Assembly (NCBI GenBank): GCA_028551475.1
Contig: CM052358.1
Coordinates: 8,725,938 to 8,789,937, forward strand
DNA from: Casuarina equisetifolia
Lineage: Eukaryota; Streptophyta; Magnoliopsida; Fagales; Casuarinaceae
Direction: 5' to 3'
Length of the DNA stretch: 64,000 bases
Position 1 is the stretch's first letter; each line of letters starts with the position of its first letter. Under the pieces are notes generated by a model. That model had not been told where the DNA came from. It saw nothing but the letters and a program-made list of their open reading frames with translations, and searched no databases. Below are positions 39,101 to 49,783 of the stretch, in pieces. The position numbers were made by a program, and so were the translations under genes.

Positions 39101-42100
39101 TGGAATCAGCCAATATTAGAAAGCAATGCACCTTGCACTCGAAACTCTATAAGAAAGTCCATCGGAGTATGAGCAGGTTGAATTTTCGAGAGATTATTCT
39201 CAGCAAGATGAGGAAGAACATTTTTCTGCTATGATGGAGACATGCTACAAGAGGAATGACAAGCTTATATCCCAAGAGCACCTAAGTCTTTAGTATGAAA
39301 ATGCTGATCTGAATATCTTTTCAAATCAGAGATACTTGCTGATTCTTTCCTACTATGATCATATATCTTTGGTACTAAGTATTTGTTTTCTAGTATGATC
39401 ATAGCCATTTATATAAATAAGTGGAAGAGTGATAAACAGGGACAAAATGATCAGGACTAGAGTATAGGAACCTATTCCCAAGTAGAAGGGCATTGAATCT
39501 ATAAAACCTGGCAGGATACTGCTTCAGACCAACAAGGCCTTCCATAATTGGCATACCAGGTGTTTGCTATCAGCATCAATGTTTCCAGGGGCGCTGATCC
39601 CTGCATACATACTCCTGAGATTTCCACAACAGAAAGCATTCTAAAATAACTTGGCAAACAAGTCAAGAATTACTAAGAGTAACAGAAAGAAATCCAAAAA
39701 GAATTGAGACACGTACGGAAGAGAAAGTTTGTATATGGTCAATACCATATGTTTGTCTGTACCATTTGTCAACCAGTTGCCCCGTAAGTCTGTCAACAGA
39801 AACATCATTCGATACATAACAGTGTAAACCCAATGACTACCAACCATTTTCTTCCCATGGGAAGGTAGTAAGCTCTCAAGTCTGATTTTGTGTAGGACAC
39901 TCATCTTATTCATGGCATGCTTCATTTTGTGGAAGCAAAATCTGATTATGGTATGTAGGAATAAAGGGGTTTGAGCCTGGGCAAATGAACACAAACAAGA
40001 GGAAATATGATCATGGGAACAAAACTAGCAATAGGGTTTTGTTACGGATTCAGGAAATAGGTCAAGAAGAGGATGGATGGAACAAAGATTGCAGACAAAG
40101 AAAACGTGGCATTGGGGCTATAAGAAACAATGCATCTGTCTCGAGAACTTCAAGAAACTTCAACTGGAGCATTAAGAAAGGAAGTCAAGTGAGTTGGAGG
40201 AGTAGGAGGGGAAGTTAAAGTTATTGGAGCACACGAAACATAGTGGAACACTTCTCTTGACAACTAGATATAAAGCCAAAACACAAATTTGACTAAGGAA
40301 GGAGTTAGACTCAAATAAGGTAACATCAATGTTCATGGATTATCCACAAGACTCCTAGGTATAATATGGATGTTGGTTTGATCAAGAATTTCCTCATCGC
40401 ATCTTTAGAAAATATGAGGCAATCCAAATCTCTTGCTTGTGAAAGCATATCATCTCATTTATAAAAGTATATCACTTGTGAGTAATCATCAACATAAATA
40501 ACCCTAATAAAGAAATCTTTTAGAAGTAGAGATGTGGTAAGTGTGCATTATGTCCTTATGGATTAAATTAAAATAGTCACGTTGACAACTACAGCTAGTA
40601 CTTGGGAACTTTGGTAGAAGCTTCCCTATACCAACATGCATCAATTTAGTGACTGTTGACTTGAGTTTCACCTGGGACAGGTGACCCAGACAAAAATTCC
40701 ACCACGAAAGGGATAGCAGCACTCGTGATTGATTAAATGAGAGAAAGAGCCACCAAGATCCAGATGATAAAGTTCATTCTTGTGATGCCTTGAACCAATC
40801 ATCTTTTTAGTCTTGAGTTCCTAAAAGAGACAAGAAGTAGGAGAGGGAACAAATTTCACAATGTAGGGCTTTTGTTGATCTACTAAAAGAAAAAGAATTG
40901 AATAGAAAATCTAGAATCTGGAGACTAGATGATAAGAATAAAGAATTATTAGGATGAAGAACATATTTGAATGACAGCTTGAAGAGAACCATTATTCAAG
41001 ACAATTTGGTGTTGAAGTAAGAATGAAGTCAGAAAGGAGAGATAATACCAGATATATGTTTGTTAGTGCTGGAGTCATTGACGCAAGAGAAGGATAAATT
41101 GGCCACACATCGAGCATTACTTGAATCAGCTGATGTAGAGTGGAAGAAGGACGTTTATGTAGGTGCTAAGCAAGCTCGCTAAGCTTGTTGGTGATGCGTC
41201 ATGGACATGAGAGCAAAAAGGTTCACGTCCAAAAGAAGTACAAAGTGGGCTGTGACAAAGGAGTTCCATCAATGATCTCAAATCGTATTGTACATTTGAT
41301 AATGTTTTGATGCATGATTAGTAGCTTACTGATTTTTTTTTAATTACCTTTTTGGTTCAGAAAGTAGTTTCAAAGGTTTGTTTTGACAACAAAAAGTGAG
41401 ACGCATGTGCTTAATGAAAATTGAGCAATGTGTTAAAAGGAATTCAATTAGACATGAGATGGCCCTACATTAATTTGTCTTTCTCAAAAGATCTTTTGAT
41501 GCTGAGATCAATGATAAAAGCGTAGAGTTATTTAAAACTCATTTAAATAATGTTTACATTTTTTTTTGTTTATTTTCTGACAATTTGGTGTTGGTGGGTG
41601 TGTGATTCATGTTTAGGATGAATGTAAAAGGTTGATAAACTTAGTTCTTCTGTGATCAAATTTAGAGATTCCACATGTCAGTTTCTTTTGCACTGTAATG
41701 CTTTGGTTGGAATAGGTGTGTTCCTAGCCTTTTGGACAGCATTTTTCGGGTATTTGAAATGTTTGTTTGCATCTGTGTACGGGCTCAAGAACTCTACAAA
41801 CAGCTTTTTATGGGATTTCTTTACCGCTCTGTTTTTGTCAAATGTTCTTTTTCTATTCGTCTATACAGACAAGTTTTCAATATTTACCCAGCATAAAGTG
41901 CATGCGGAAACAATAATCTTTCTGATTTTAGTTATGTTTGATTAATTGTTATTTCTATTATCTAGTGCAGTATATATGACATTGGTGATTGCCAAACTAG
42001 TGGTTTGGAGCTTATAATAGTTAATCCAAATCTCATTTTCTTGTCACGTCAGTCAAATTTTGGTTTACTAAGTAATAGTTGACAACAAACGTGTGTCAGA

Positions 42101-44746
42101 AGTTGATTTTATTGTGTCCCCTGAAATGACAGCCCTTGCTGGAAATTATGTCAACTTTGGTGTTTTTGAGCTATATGGGGATAGGGCACTCTCTGATGCA
42201 CTCGACATTGCTCTTAAGATGACACTACCAATTCCTTTGGCTGATATATTGGCTTTCCGTAAGGTATGTGAAACTTTGTCTCACTACAAAGTTTGGTAGA
42301 TATTATGTTGATTTGTACTATGCTATTGTTGTATTTTCATGTAGGCACTAGCTATTATGATGGCATCGCAACATAATTACTTCAGTGATAAGTCTTTAAT
42401 ATAATACTACCATCAAGATATTTTATGTCTGGCCTTAAACGGAAGATAGATGCTATGTGTTATTTTTTTGCTGTAACTGCTGATTTTTGAATTTGCACCT
42501 TCAGTATAGGCGTTGATTGCCAACTCTACCATCATTCTGTACACAAGCCTGCTTACAAACAATATGAAGCAAATTAGTCCACCTGTTATCTAGGTTCTAA
42601 TTAATCTTGGTTGTTGACATAGTTGTTTAGGTTGTAGACATTTGGTGTTGTTTATTGATGTATTTGTTCCTTCTGATTGTTCTTTCTCTCACTGGCTCTC
42701 TTGGCTTTTGGCAGCTGACAAGGGCCTATTTTGCGTTCTTGGAGGTTCTTTTCAACAGCCACATCGTTTTCATTTTGAACATGGATACAACCACTTTTGC
42801 GCATATAGTAGGATCACTTGAGTCTGGTCTCAAAGGTTTAGATACAAATATTTCTTCACAGGTGTGTTTTATTCCATTTTTTAGGGATAGACTATTCTAT
42901 TTGTCATTTCCACACCTTCATGTTTCTCACTGCAAATTTTTAACATCTTGTACAAGCATTTAGTTTAAGCCAATTTGTTTCTAATTTAAGCTGGAAACCT
43001 GTTTGTGTATTTGCTTTTCAGTGTGCGTCTGCAGTTGATAATCTGGCTGCTTTCTACTTCAACAATATTGCTATGGGGGAGGCACCCACTTCACCTGCTG
43101 CAATAAATCTTGCACGTCATATTGCAGATTGCCCCAATTTGTTTCCAGAAGTAAGGAATTATATTTTGTAAACAGATTGATGGGATTTTATATTGATCAC
43201 ATGTATTTCTTTTGGTCTATGAATTGCTCTTTAGGATTGTCACAACCACTGTCCATTTTTTTTTTTTTTTCCTTCTGTAAGGCTTAATAGCAGCATATCT
43301 TTTGCTAGTTTCTATAGATCTCCACATATAAATTCAAAAGAGTGATTGAGGTGCATGGCTGGTTGTCATAGGTCTTGAAAGAATATCTTGACGTGAAGAT
43401 TGCACTCTGTTTTCACTTGTATTTTTCGATGAGTTACTTATATATGATGATTATGGGAATCCAGGTCCATTTTTCTATTTTGTTCATTGTGAACGTTATA
43501 CATAAATATGCATGCGTGTATTTGTAGCTGTGTTTGTGTAGGTCTATTTTTCTATCTGTTCATTGGTGCTCTTTTTTTAATAAATTAGATAACTTAGCCT
43601 TCTCTTTTATATGTATAGATATTGAAGACGCTCTTTGAGATTGTTTTGTTTGAGGACTGTGGCAATCAGTGGAGTCTTAGCAGACCAATGTTGAGCTTAA
43701 TACTCATCAGTGAGCAGGTGATGCTTTGTAGTTTAGCTCATGTATTTTTCCTTCTTCTGGTGGTTTTTGTTGATTGTGAAGAGCGTAGGAATGATATTTT
43801 GAGCCAAGAGGATTGGCAAAAACTTTTTAAGTTTCAACAACATTGTTGTGTTTTTTATTCGGTAAAATCTTGAAAGGATCATTCATTCCATAAAATGGTT
43901 TTTCTGGTGGTTTTACACACTTCATCTTCATAAGGTTGCAGTTGCCTTGATTTATACCATCCAAGTGCTTAGTTTCTTGTTAGCTGAAATCTTTTCATTT
44001 CTGACTTACCATTCACCTGCAGATATTCACTGATTTGAAAGCTCAGATTTTGTCTTCGCAGGTGAGTCCTTTCTGTTACCTGCCATCTTGGCTATGTTTG
44101 TTTTAAAACATCGAGTTCATAGGTTCCGATCAAGCTTTAACTGTTCAGTTGTGGGAGAATACCATAATAATAGCAAAAAGGAAAAAGGAAATCAACTTTC
44201 AACTCAAACTTTCAGTCAAATTTCAAGGAAGAATTAAGTCTTCAATTGGGCACTACACATATTTTGTGGGGTTGGGAATGATGGAGAAGGGAGGATGGTA
44301 CACAATAATTGGAGCGGGGAAGGGGATGGGACAAGGTAGGGATAACTTGTGGTGGAGATGGTGCAGTGGGTTTGGAGAACTGGGTTCTTCTGGAGGGAAT
44401 AATGCAGTTTAAGAAAAGGGTGATGGGGAAGTGTTAGAAAATTACTTAAGCATATCTTTGAATGTGGCGAATCTACTGTGGGCTAGGACATTATATTCTG
44501 TTAACTAGTAAATGTTGTGAACATGGAACTTTGAAACCAGGAAAGATGTTTTTGACGGTTGGAAATTGATTATCCCTTCTTGTGACACTTGTTTGCATCA
44601 TCTTGCAGCCTGCTGATCAACAGCAGCGGCTCTCCTTGTGTTTTGACAAATTAATGGCAGATGTTACTCGAAGCTTGGATTCAAAGAACAGGGACAAATT
44701 CACACAGAATCTTACCACATTCAGGCACGAGTTTCGTGTCAAATAG
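24157..44746 (+). CDS. XPO7: Exportin-7 (RanBP16/17-type) nuclear export receptor
   Basis: Twenty-eight exons join in frame to about 1051 residues: 24157-24394, 24495-24655, 27408-27473, 27729-27846, 27959-28068, 28176-28271, 30763-30886, 31805-31872, 33059-33145, 33259-33411, 33516-33611, 33790-33849, 33955-34073, 34199-34286, 35123-35227, 35306-35410, 35487-35539, 35653-35716, 35843-35977, 36297-36409, 36494-36587, 37940-38159, 42133-42263, 42715-42861, 43022-43150, 43619-43717, 44023-44061, 44609-44746. Every junction is GT-AG with matching phase. Family signatures include NYLATRGPELQTFVTASLIQ, LASVRRSLF, NYHEYCRLLGRFRVNYQL, GNYVNFGVFELYGD and the end TTFRHEFRVK. The protein is an all-helical HEAT/ARM solenoid of the importin-beta superfamily that carries cargo through nuclear pores with Ran-GTP. 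The length is normal for plant exportin-7. Introns 2, 6 and 22 are long (2.8, 2.5 and 4.0 kb), and introns 6, 7 and 22 contain insertions listed separately. It appears intact. Confidence 0.96.
28765..29180 (-). pseudogene. rrn16: Plastid 16S rRNA fragment (nuclear plastid DNA) in exportin intron 6
   Basis: The plus strand reads as the complement of 16S rRNA. In order it has TTATGGGAGTTAACC, GCTGACAACAGTCATGG, AAGTCCTGGTAAGG, AAATTGAACCACATGCTC, TTCATTCTTGTGAGTGTACT, CAGGCAGGATGCC, CCTAGTATCCATTATTTA and GTGCTTTCTGCCTTTGGTGTTCT. These follow 16S order over roughly E. coli positions 1110 down to 690. The spacing in the segment before CCTGGTAAGG fits plastid rrn16 better than plant mitochondrial rrn18. 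Many substitutions show an old, non-functional copy. It lies antisense within an intron. Confidence 0.82.
31490..31603 (+). mobile_element. tRNA-derived SINE in exportin intron 7
   Basis: An RNA polymerase III A-box TAGCTCAAGTGG (31505-31516) and a perfect B-box GGTTCAACACC (31550-31560) are 33 bp apart. The body continues GTGAGTTGGGTCC and ends with an A10 tail (31593-31602). A tRNA gene is excluded because no acceptor stem or cloverleaf forms around the boxes. The 5' boundary and the target duplication are unclear. Confidence 0.75.
38790..41000 (-). mobile_element. Degenerate Ty1/copia remnant in exportin intron 22 (antisense)
   Basis: Minus-strand frames give copia blocks in the right order. 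First comes a protease/pre-integrase linker (DLKTKKMIGSRHHKNELYHLD, about 40820-40758). Next are CLGHLSQVKLKS and FNLIHKDIM (within 40722-40504), then YVDDYSQVIYFYK (about 40499-40455). RT follows with KKMVGSHWVYTVMYR (about 39850-39806) and LWKAL-GLKQYPARFYRF (about 39530-39480). Last is an RNase H-type piece, QYRKIQNAHSSGEAKY (within 38870-38799). All frames are broken. I did not find LTRs, so the ends are approximate. Exportin splicing across 38160-42132 still joins in phase. Confidence 0.8.
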
Positions 44747-46031
44747 CTCCAACTTCTGTGAAGAGGATATATGTCTGGGAACTGAAGTTGTATGTGGAAA
44801 ATGTTGTTCAATGAAGCGACTAATATACTCACTGAACACACTCCGGGATCATTGGAGAAATGCTTTGTTTTTCATCAGTTTCTCAATCTTCCCCCAAATG
44901 AATAGGCATATTTTTGAGGTTCATGGGGTTGTGGATTGGGAGAAGTTTGATAGTGTTTCTGTATAGTTCTACGTGTCCTAGAATTGTAGAGACACTCTGA
45001 ATCTGGATGCTGTAGCACTAAGGGGATTCCAAGGTTTGTAGACGCTAGTGGGTGGTGGATTCCATTTGTTTTGGAGTGGTTGGTGCTGGTTTTAGAAGAT
45101 CAATTCTTTTTAGGACAAAGAAAGATGTAAATCATTGATCAGGATTTATGTTTCTGTATATTATTCTGTTGTATTCTTTGTACTGTTGATAATAGAAGGA
45201 AAAGGAAATTGTGTCATTGATCTCACTTCCCTGTATGCGACTGGGGAATTAATGTCAATTATGATATTTCTGAGAATGCTGCAACAGCTTGCGAAGACTA
45301 CGACCTACTTTGAGAGTTCTGTGGCTCCAGGTCCTATTGATAGAGAACACAGGTTTGGTTCTGAAAAGATGTATGACCTCTTTCTACAATTTCATTTGAG
45401 ACGTTGTGACCTTTAGCTAAGGCCTCTTCACTTTTTCAGCCCTGCAACATTCGGCCCTTCGGTGTTTAGGCTTATGTATACGTCAATGACTTTTTCTTCA
45501 GGTAGGGATTTGGATACTGGTAACTGCCTACAGCTGACCTGTTTATTCCTTATGTTGGGAAACTGATTTATTCCATTTGCTCTAGAATGTCTCTCCCTCC
45601 ATAGGATGTAAAATTCTTCTCTTTTTTCTTATCCCTTTTTTTCTTTCTTTGATATATATTTTTTCATTGAATTGTATTTTCAGAAGCACAAGCTTTTGAG
45701 TAGTAATTTAAATAGAACTCTAGTTTATTGGAATTTATGTAGGCTAATTCCAATCATACAGTAATTTTACATTATCAAGAAGGCTATTTCCTCTTAGCTA
45801 ATTGCGGTTTTGCAAATGATAAGCTTTGTCGAGGTTTTCCTGTTGTTCACCTTGTTCTTAAACTGCAACCTATGTTTTTCCTTATGAGAGAAATGAGACA
45901 TTACGAGAAATTTCCTCTGGTGATGAATTTACTTCTCACATTTATTGTGAGGAGATGTGTTAAAAATAATGTAAAAAGTCTTTCATATTGTCTAAATTCT
46001 AGTTAAAAATTATCTTCAAAATAAAATATGT

Positions 46032-46077
<46 letters not shown>

Positions 46078-46428
46078 CCTTTCTTTAAAAGTCAATTTTA
46101 AGGAGATAATAAGTATCCTACATTGAGGATAATTAAATTTTTTATTTTTTGGTAATGTTTGAATTTAGTTAATCTTTTAATAATAACTTGTAAGTGGCCT
46201 ACGGAAGCTATTTATCTTGTCAATAAGGATATAAGCACACATCCTCGATCTATTTCATTTATTAATTTAGAGATCCTTTTACCCTAAAGAGATAATCTAA
46301 TTTATTCAGCAATGAAAAATGCAGAAAATTAAAGAAAAATAATGGAAGGAAATGACGAGGTGATTCAACCTAACTTGAGTTACATTATTTTAGGATGGCT
46401 TCATGACTTTCTAATTATCTTTTGCGTG
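44747..46428. other. Exportin 3' UTR and spacer, no gene
   Basis: The first few hundred bases should be the exportin 3' UTR. A 93-codon open stretch at 45135-45416 has no recognisable feature and starts with a non-ATG codon, so I treat it as chance. A (TA)n tract is listed separately. Confidence 0.6.
46036..46072. repeat. (TA)n microsatellite
   Basis: An uninterrupted TA run of about 18 units in the exportin-PPR spacer. Confidence 0.96.
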
Positions 46429-46498
46429 GTTTTTTTTTTTTTTTTACAACTCACCCACACACGGGAGAGGGAGAGGGGATTTGAAAATCTTTTGCGTG
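46417..46498 (-). mobile_element. 5'-truncated SINE with a perfect 12-bp target site duplication
   Basis: ATCTTTTGCGTG occurs at 46417-46428 and again at 46487-46498. Between them (46429-46486) the minus strand reads TTTCAAATCCCC, a CT/GT-rich body, GGGTGAGTTGT and an A-tail. The start resembles a pol III B-box (TTCAAATCC). A tail plus direct duplication is the signature of target-primed reverse transcription, and the insert is cut off at about the B-box. Confidence 0.8.
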
Positions 46499-49400
46499 TT
46501 TAACGGGTTCTTTTACAACATGTTATGGTTCCGGATTTAACTGAAGGCTTCTCAAAGCTGGAAGCTGGCTTGGCATTTATAGTGACTTGGATGTACCAAA
46601 AGGTTGAAAATAATGTAAACACACTTTTGTGCACATAGTCGGCGTAGAACTTAGTATTTTTTATTTTTTTATTTTGGATACGGTCAGCCATTGTTATTTA
46701 TGGTTCTCGCATTTAAGATTGGAATTGACCCTAACACGAAACTCTCGATTTAATTTATTGTTTCCCTCCAAATTAGAATTAACATAAAATTTGTTATTAA
46801 GTTAATTATGTGTTCAAAGATTATTGATTTAGTTTTTAAACAAATTTAAGTACATTTACTAATTCTCAAGTTGAGTGCATTTTACCATTAAATCTTTTTC
46901 AAGTTATGTGTGCTTTACCATCAAATTTGTCTCATTCTTTACAAGTTTAAACTGAAAATAAGGAGTTTAGCTCAAAGTATACTCATGTTAATAGAAATAT
47001 AGATGAAAGAATCCAACTCAGATCTATCCTCCATTCGAATCTTTCTTACCATTTTGACTACACCCCAAGGGGCAAACTTATAAGTTTTAATCATATATAT
47101 ATTATATTGAAGGCTTGAGGAGGGTACTTTTAAGGCTTTTACTTAGTTATTTTCTTGATTTTGGGATTTACTTATTTCCTTTTAAGCACTGCCAAGAGGG
47201 TTCTCTACCAGGAGGACGGCTCTCTTCCCGTGCAGCGCGGTATCTCGTTTCTTCCTTTTCTTCATCTTCTGCTGTTGCTGCTGCTGGCGGCCCTGATGCT
47301 GCGAGGAAGTGGTTGCTCTTCATTCGATGAAATCCTGTTCGAGGAGTATGACGCTCCTTCTACCGTTCGCCCCTACGTTACAACTGGCCTGAGTCAGAAT
47401 AGCCGATTTCTAACAGTGAACTTATCTCGAAAAAAAGAATAATAGCGCTTGTAATGCTCTTCCGTCGAGGCTTCCAGAGATATGGTATGGAGTTCCTTCA
47501 CATTTTCATATAGATTTCGTTGGCTAACGTATTTATAATTGGCCGGCTCTTATTCTCATAAAGCACTGAGCTCTTTTTCTTGGTTTCATTAAATGTTCAT
47601 GAGAAAGCTTGCTTTGCTAATCAGGTCAAAGAAAGTCTTCTGGGTTTCCGTTCTGATATGTATCGAAACAAATGGTGTATATGCGTGCGTTTGTGTGTGC
47701 ATGCGTCTGTATGTCGTATTCCTTCTTGGGCTATGAAGCAATCAAATAATAGATAGGAACAACAAGAAGAGGAGAGGGGGTATACCTAGAAAACTCGACT
47801 TATGCTTGAGATAGAAAGAACATACAATCCCCTTCCTTCGACTATGCTAAGCAACTTCTTAAAACGAAATACATGCTCAGAAGTACATTCCTAGTCCTTG
47901 CCGGAACTTCCTTGCATTTCCATCTTCCCAGACAGAGTAAATCGCTGATGTAAATTTGCGTTTCGAGACCATTGTATTCCTGCTGCGAAATTGGGGTCAA
48001 AGCTCGTTCTGCTAGCTTATGGATAACTGTATAAAAGTGGCTGATTGTATCCATCATTTAGTTCAAATCTAGCACATTCCCTATTATGGTTTCTTCTCGA
48101 TCAACAGTGGAATTGGTCATCTCTTACATTCTCTTTGGATTATATTTGAACGAAGTTCAATTCTGCTATGCCATACTATATAATCTTTATAAAATAAATA
48201 GATTTTCTATTCCAAAGCGTGCAAGTTATCACTGGCAGTGTCATCTGTACCAAAACAGAAACACTAGTGTGTGGCGTGTGTGAGTGATTTATGCTCAAAT
48301 CAGTGATTGAGAACTGTAAAGCGACTTGCATGAGGCCACTGATGCTTGTACTTCCACTTTATTTCTTTTTCTCTTGGAAGTGTTGTTTTCAATAGCCTTG
48401 GATTTTTTTTTTTTTTTATCAGCTTACAAAAGTACTTTATTTATTGTTCTCTGAAACTGGTGGATGTTCTGACCTAGGTGTGTGAGAACTTATGGTGACT
48501 TAGTTGTGTGCTTCATTTCATATCCACGAGTGGACTTGTAATATCAAATGAGGTTGGCAAAGCATGGTCCCAACAAAATCTTATGGTGTAATGTGAGAAA
48601 GTTCTAATGACCTATAAGGTAGACTAGAGATTATAAAGCTAACATATTGGAGAAGTGTCGTTGGTCAGGATCAAGTTATTAGGTTTTGGTGCCTCAAGAT
48701 ATTTCGTGAAAATATTAGGATCTATATTTTTAAAGGCAGTTCAATAAGATTACAAGTTTGAGTTGTTGGTTTTGAGTGTCTTCCTGCTAGGCAATATATC
48801 TATGCTTTTTCTTCTTGTTCATGGTTGAGTTTTCTTCAGTTTTTGGAAATATTTTCCTTTTCTTTTTAGGAGGTCTGGCTTTTGTTTTCTCCCCTAAGTT
48901 TGGTGCCTTGTGGTAACTATTAAGTAGAATTTTAATTAATGAAACTTTCACCATATTATCCTCTCTTCCAGTGGTGAGACCAGTAAAATTTTAGGTCTCG
49001 ACATAGATAGAGGTCCTTGAAAAAGATTCCAAAATTCTAACTTTCCTCAACAATTTCCAGTCGCTTCTAAGCATCAACCAGAGCATTTTCTAGCCAACTA
49101 GCACCTCACCAAAATCCAATTTACAAAAGGAAATTCACCCATTAACACCTAAACTCTTGAAACTTAGAAATAAAGATTGTTCCTAGATACCTGTGAATGC
49201 CCGGCAGAACAGTCCTTCAGCTTTGTTTTTGGTATGCCTGCTTATACTTGAAAGGCCTTTTCTATTCCGTTAGAAGCCCTGAGGGAAACAACCTTTTTTT
49301 TTTTTGTTTTTTCTTTTTGTTGTTGTTGTTGTTGTTGTTGGAGCTCATTGCTCCAATATAAAGCCCAAAAACTGTTATAGAAGTTCTTGAATCTGAATTT

Positions 49401-49754
49401 TGATGATAGTCTGGTATTATTTCAATTTTAAAACCTCCATAGGTCTAAAAGTCGATCCTTTGGCCCCTTATCTTACCTATAGTTGATGTAGTCAGCATGT
49501 GAACTTCAATTCCAGGGCTGCTCTATGTGATTTACACTTGCTCTGTTAACTCTTGTGCATAGTTGTGGCCCAGTGCAGAAAGAGCTCAAGTCGATGCCCC
49601 ACAATGAAATTTGTTAAATAACATTCTGTTTGACTTTATTTGTTGTCAGCTAGTTGTTAATATTGTTGTATAAATTACTTTCCTTGGATTTTGATTCTTT
49701 GTTTTAGAAGATTTTCCCAAATGTTAATTTACTCCCCTTTTTTCTCTTCCTGCA
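46499..49754. other. Spacer and probable PPR 5' leader, with one GC-rich unassigned segment
   Basis: The segment 47115-47442 is richer in GC than its surroundings. One frame reads SSRAARYLVSSFSSSSAVAA, which looks like a mitochondrial targeting presequence, but it starts at a non-ATG codon and ends at 47330. It may be a first exon, a gene relic or chance. A (TTG)n run lies at 49318-49340. Acceptor TCCTGCAG at 49755 suggests a spliced PPR leader. Nothing else is recognisable. Confidence 0.45.
49318..49340. repeat. (TTG)n microsatellite
   Basis: A run of about seven TTG units following an interrupted T tract, upstream of the PPR gene. Confidence 0.93.
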
Positions 49755-49783
49755 GCTTACCTCTTTCTATTTTATGGTTGTTG

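Noticed and set aside
45135-45416. 93-codon ORF downstream of exportin
   Set aside because: It has a non-ATG start, no motif, and lies in the expected 3' UTR or spacer.
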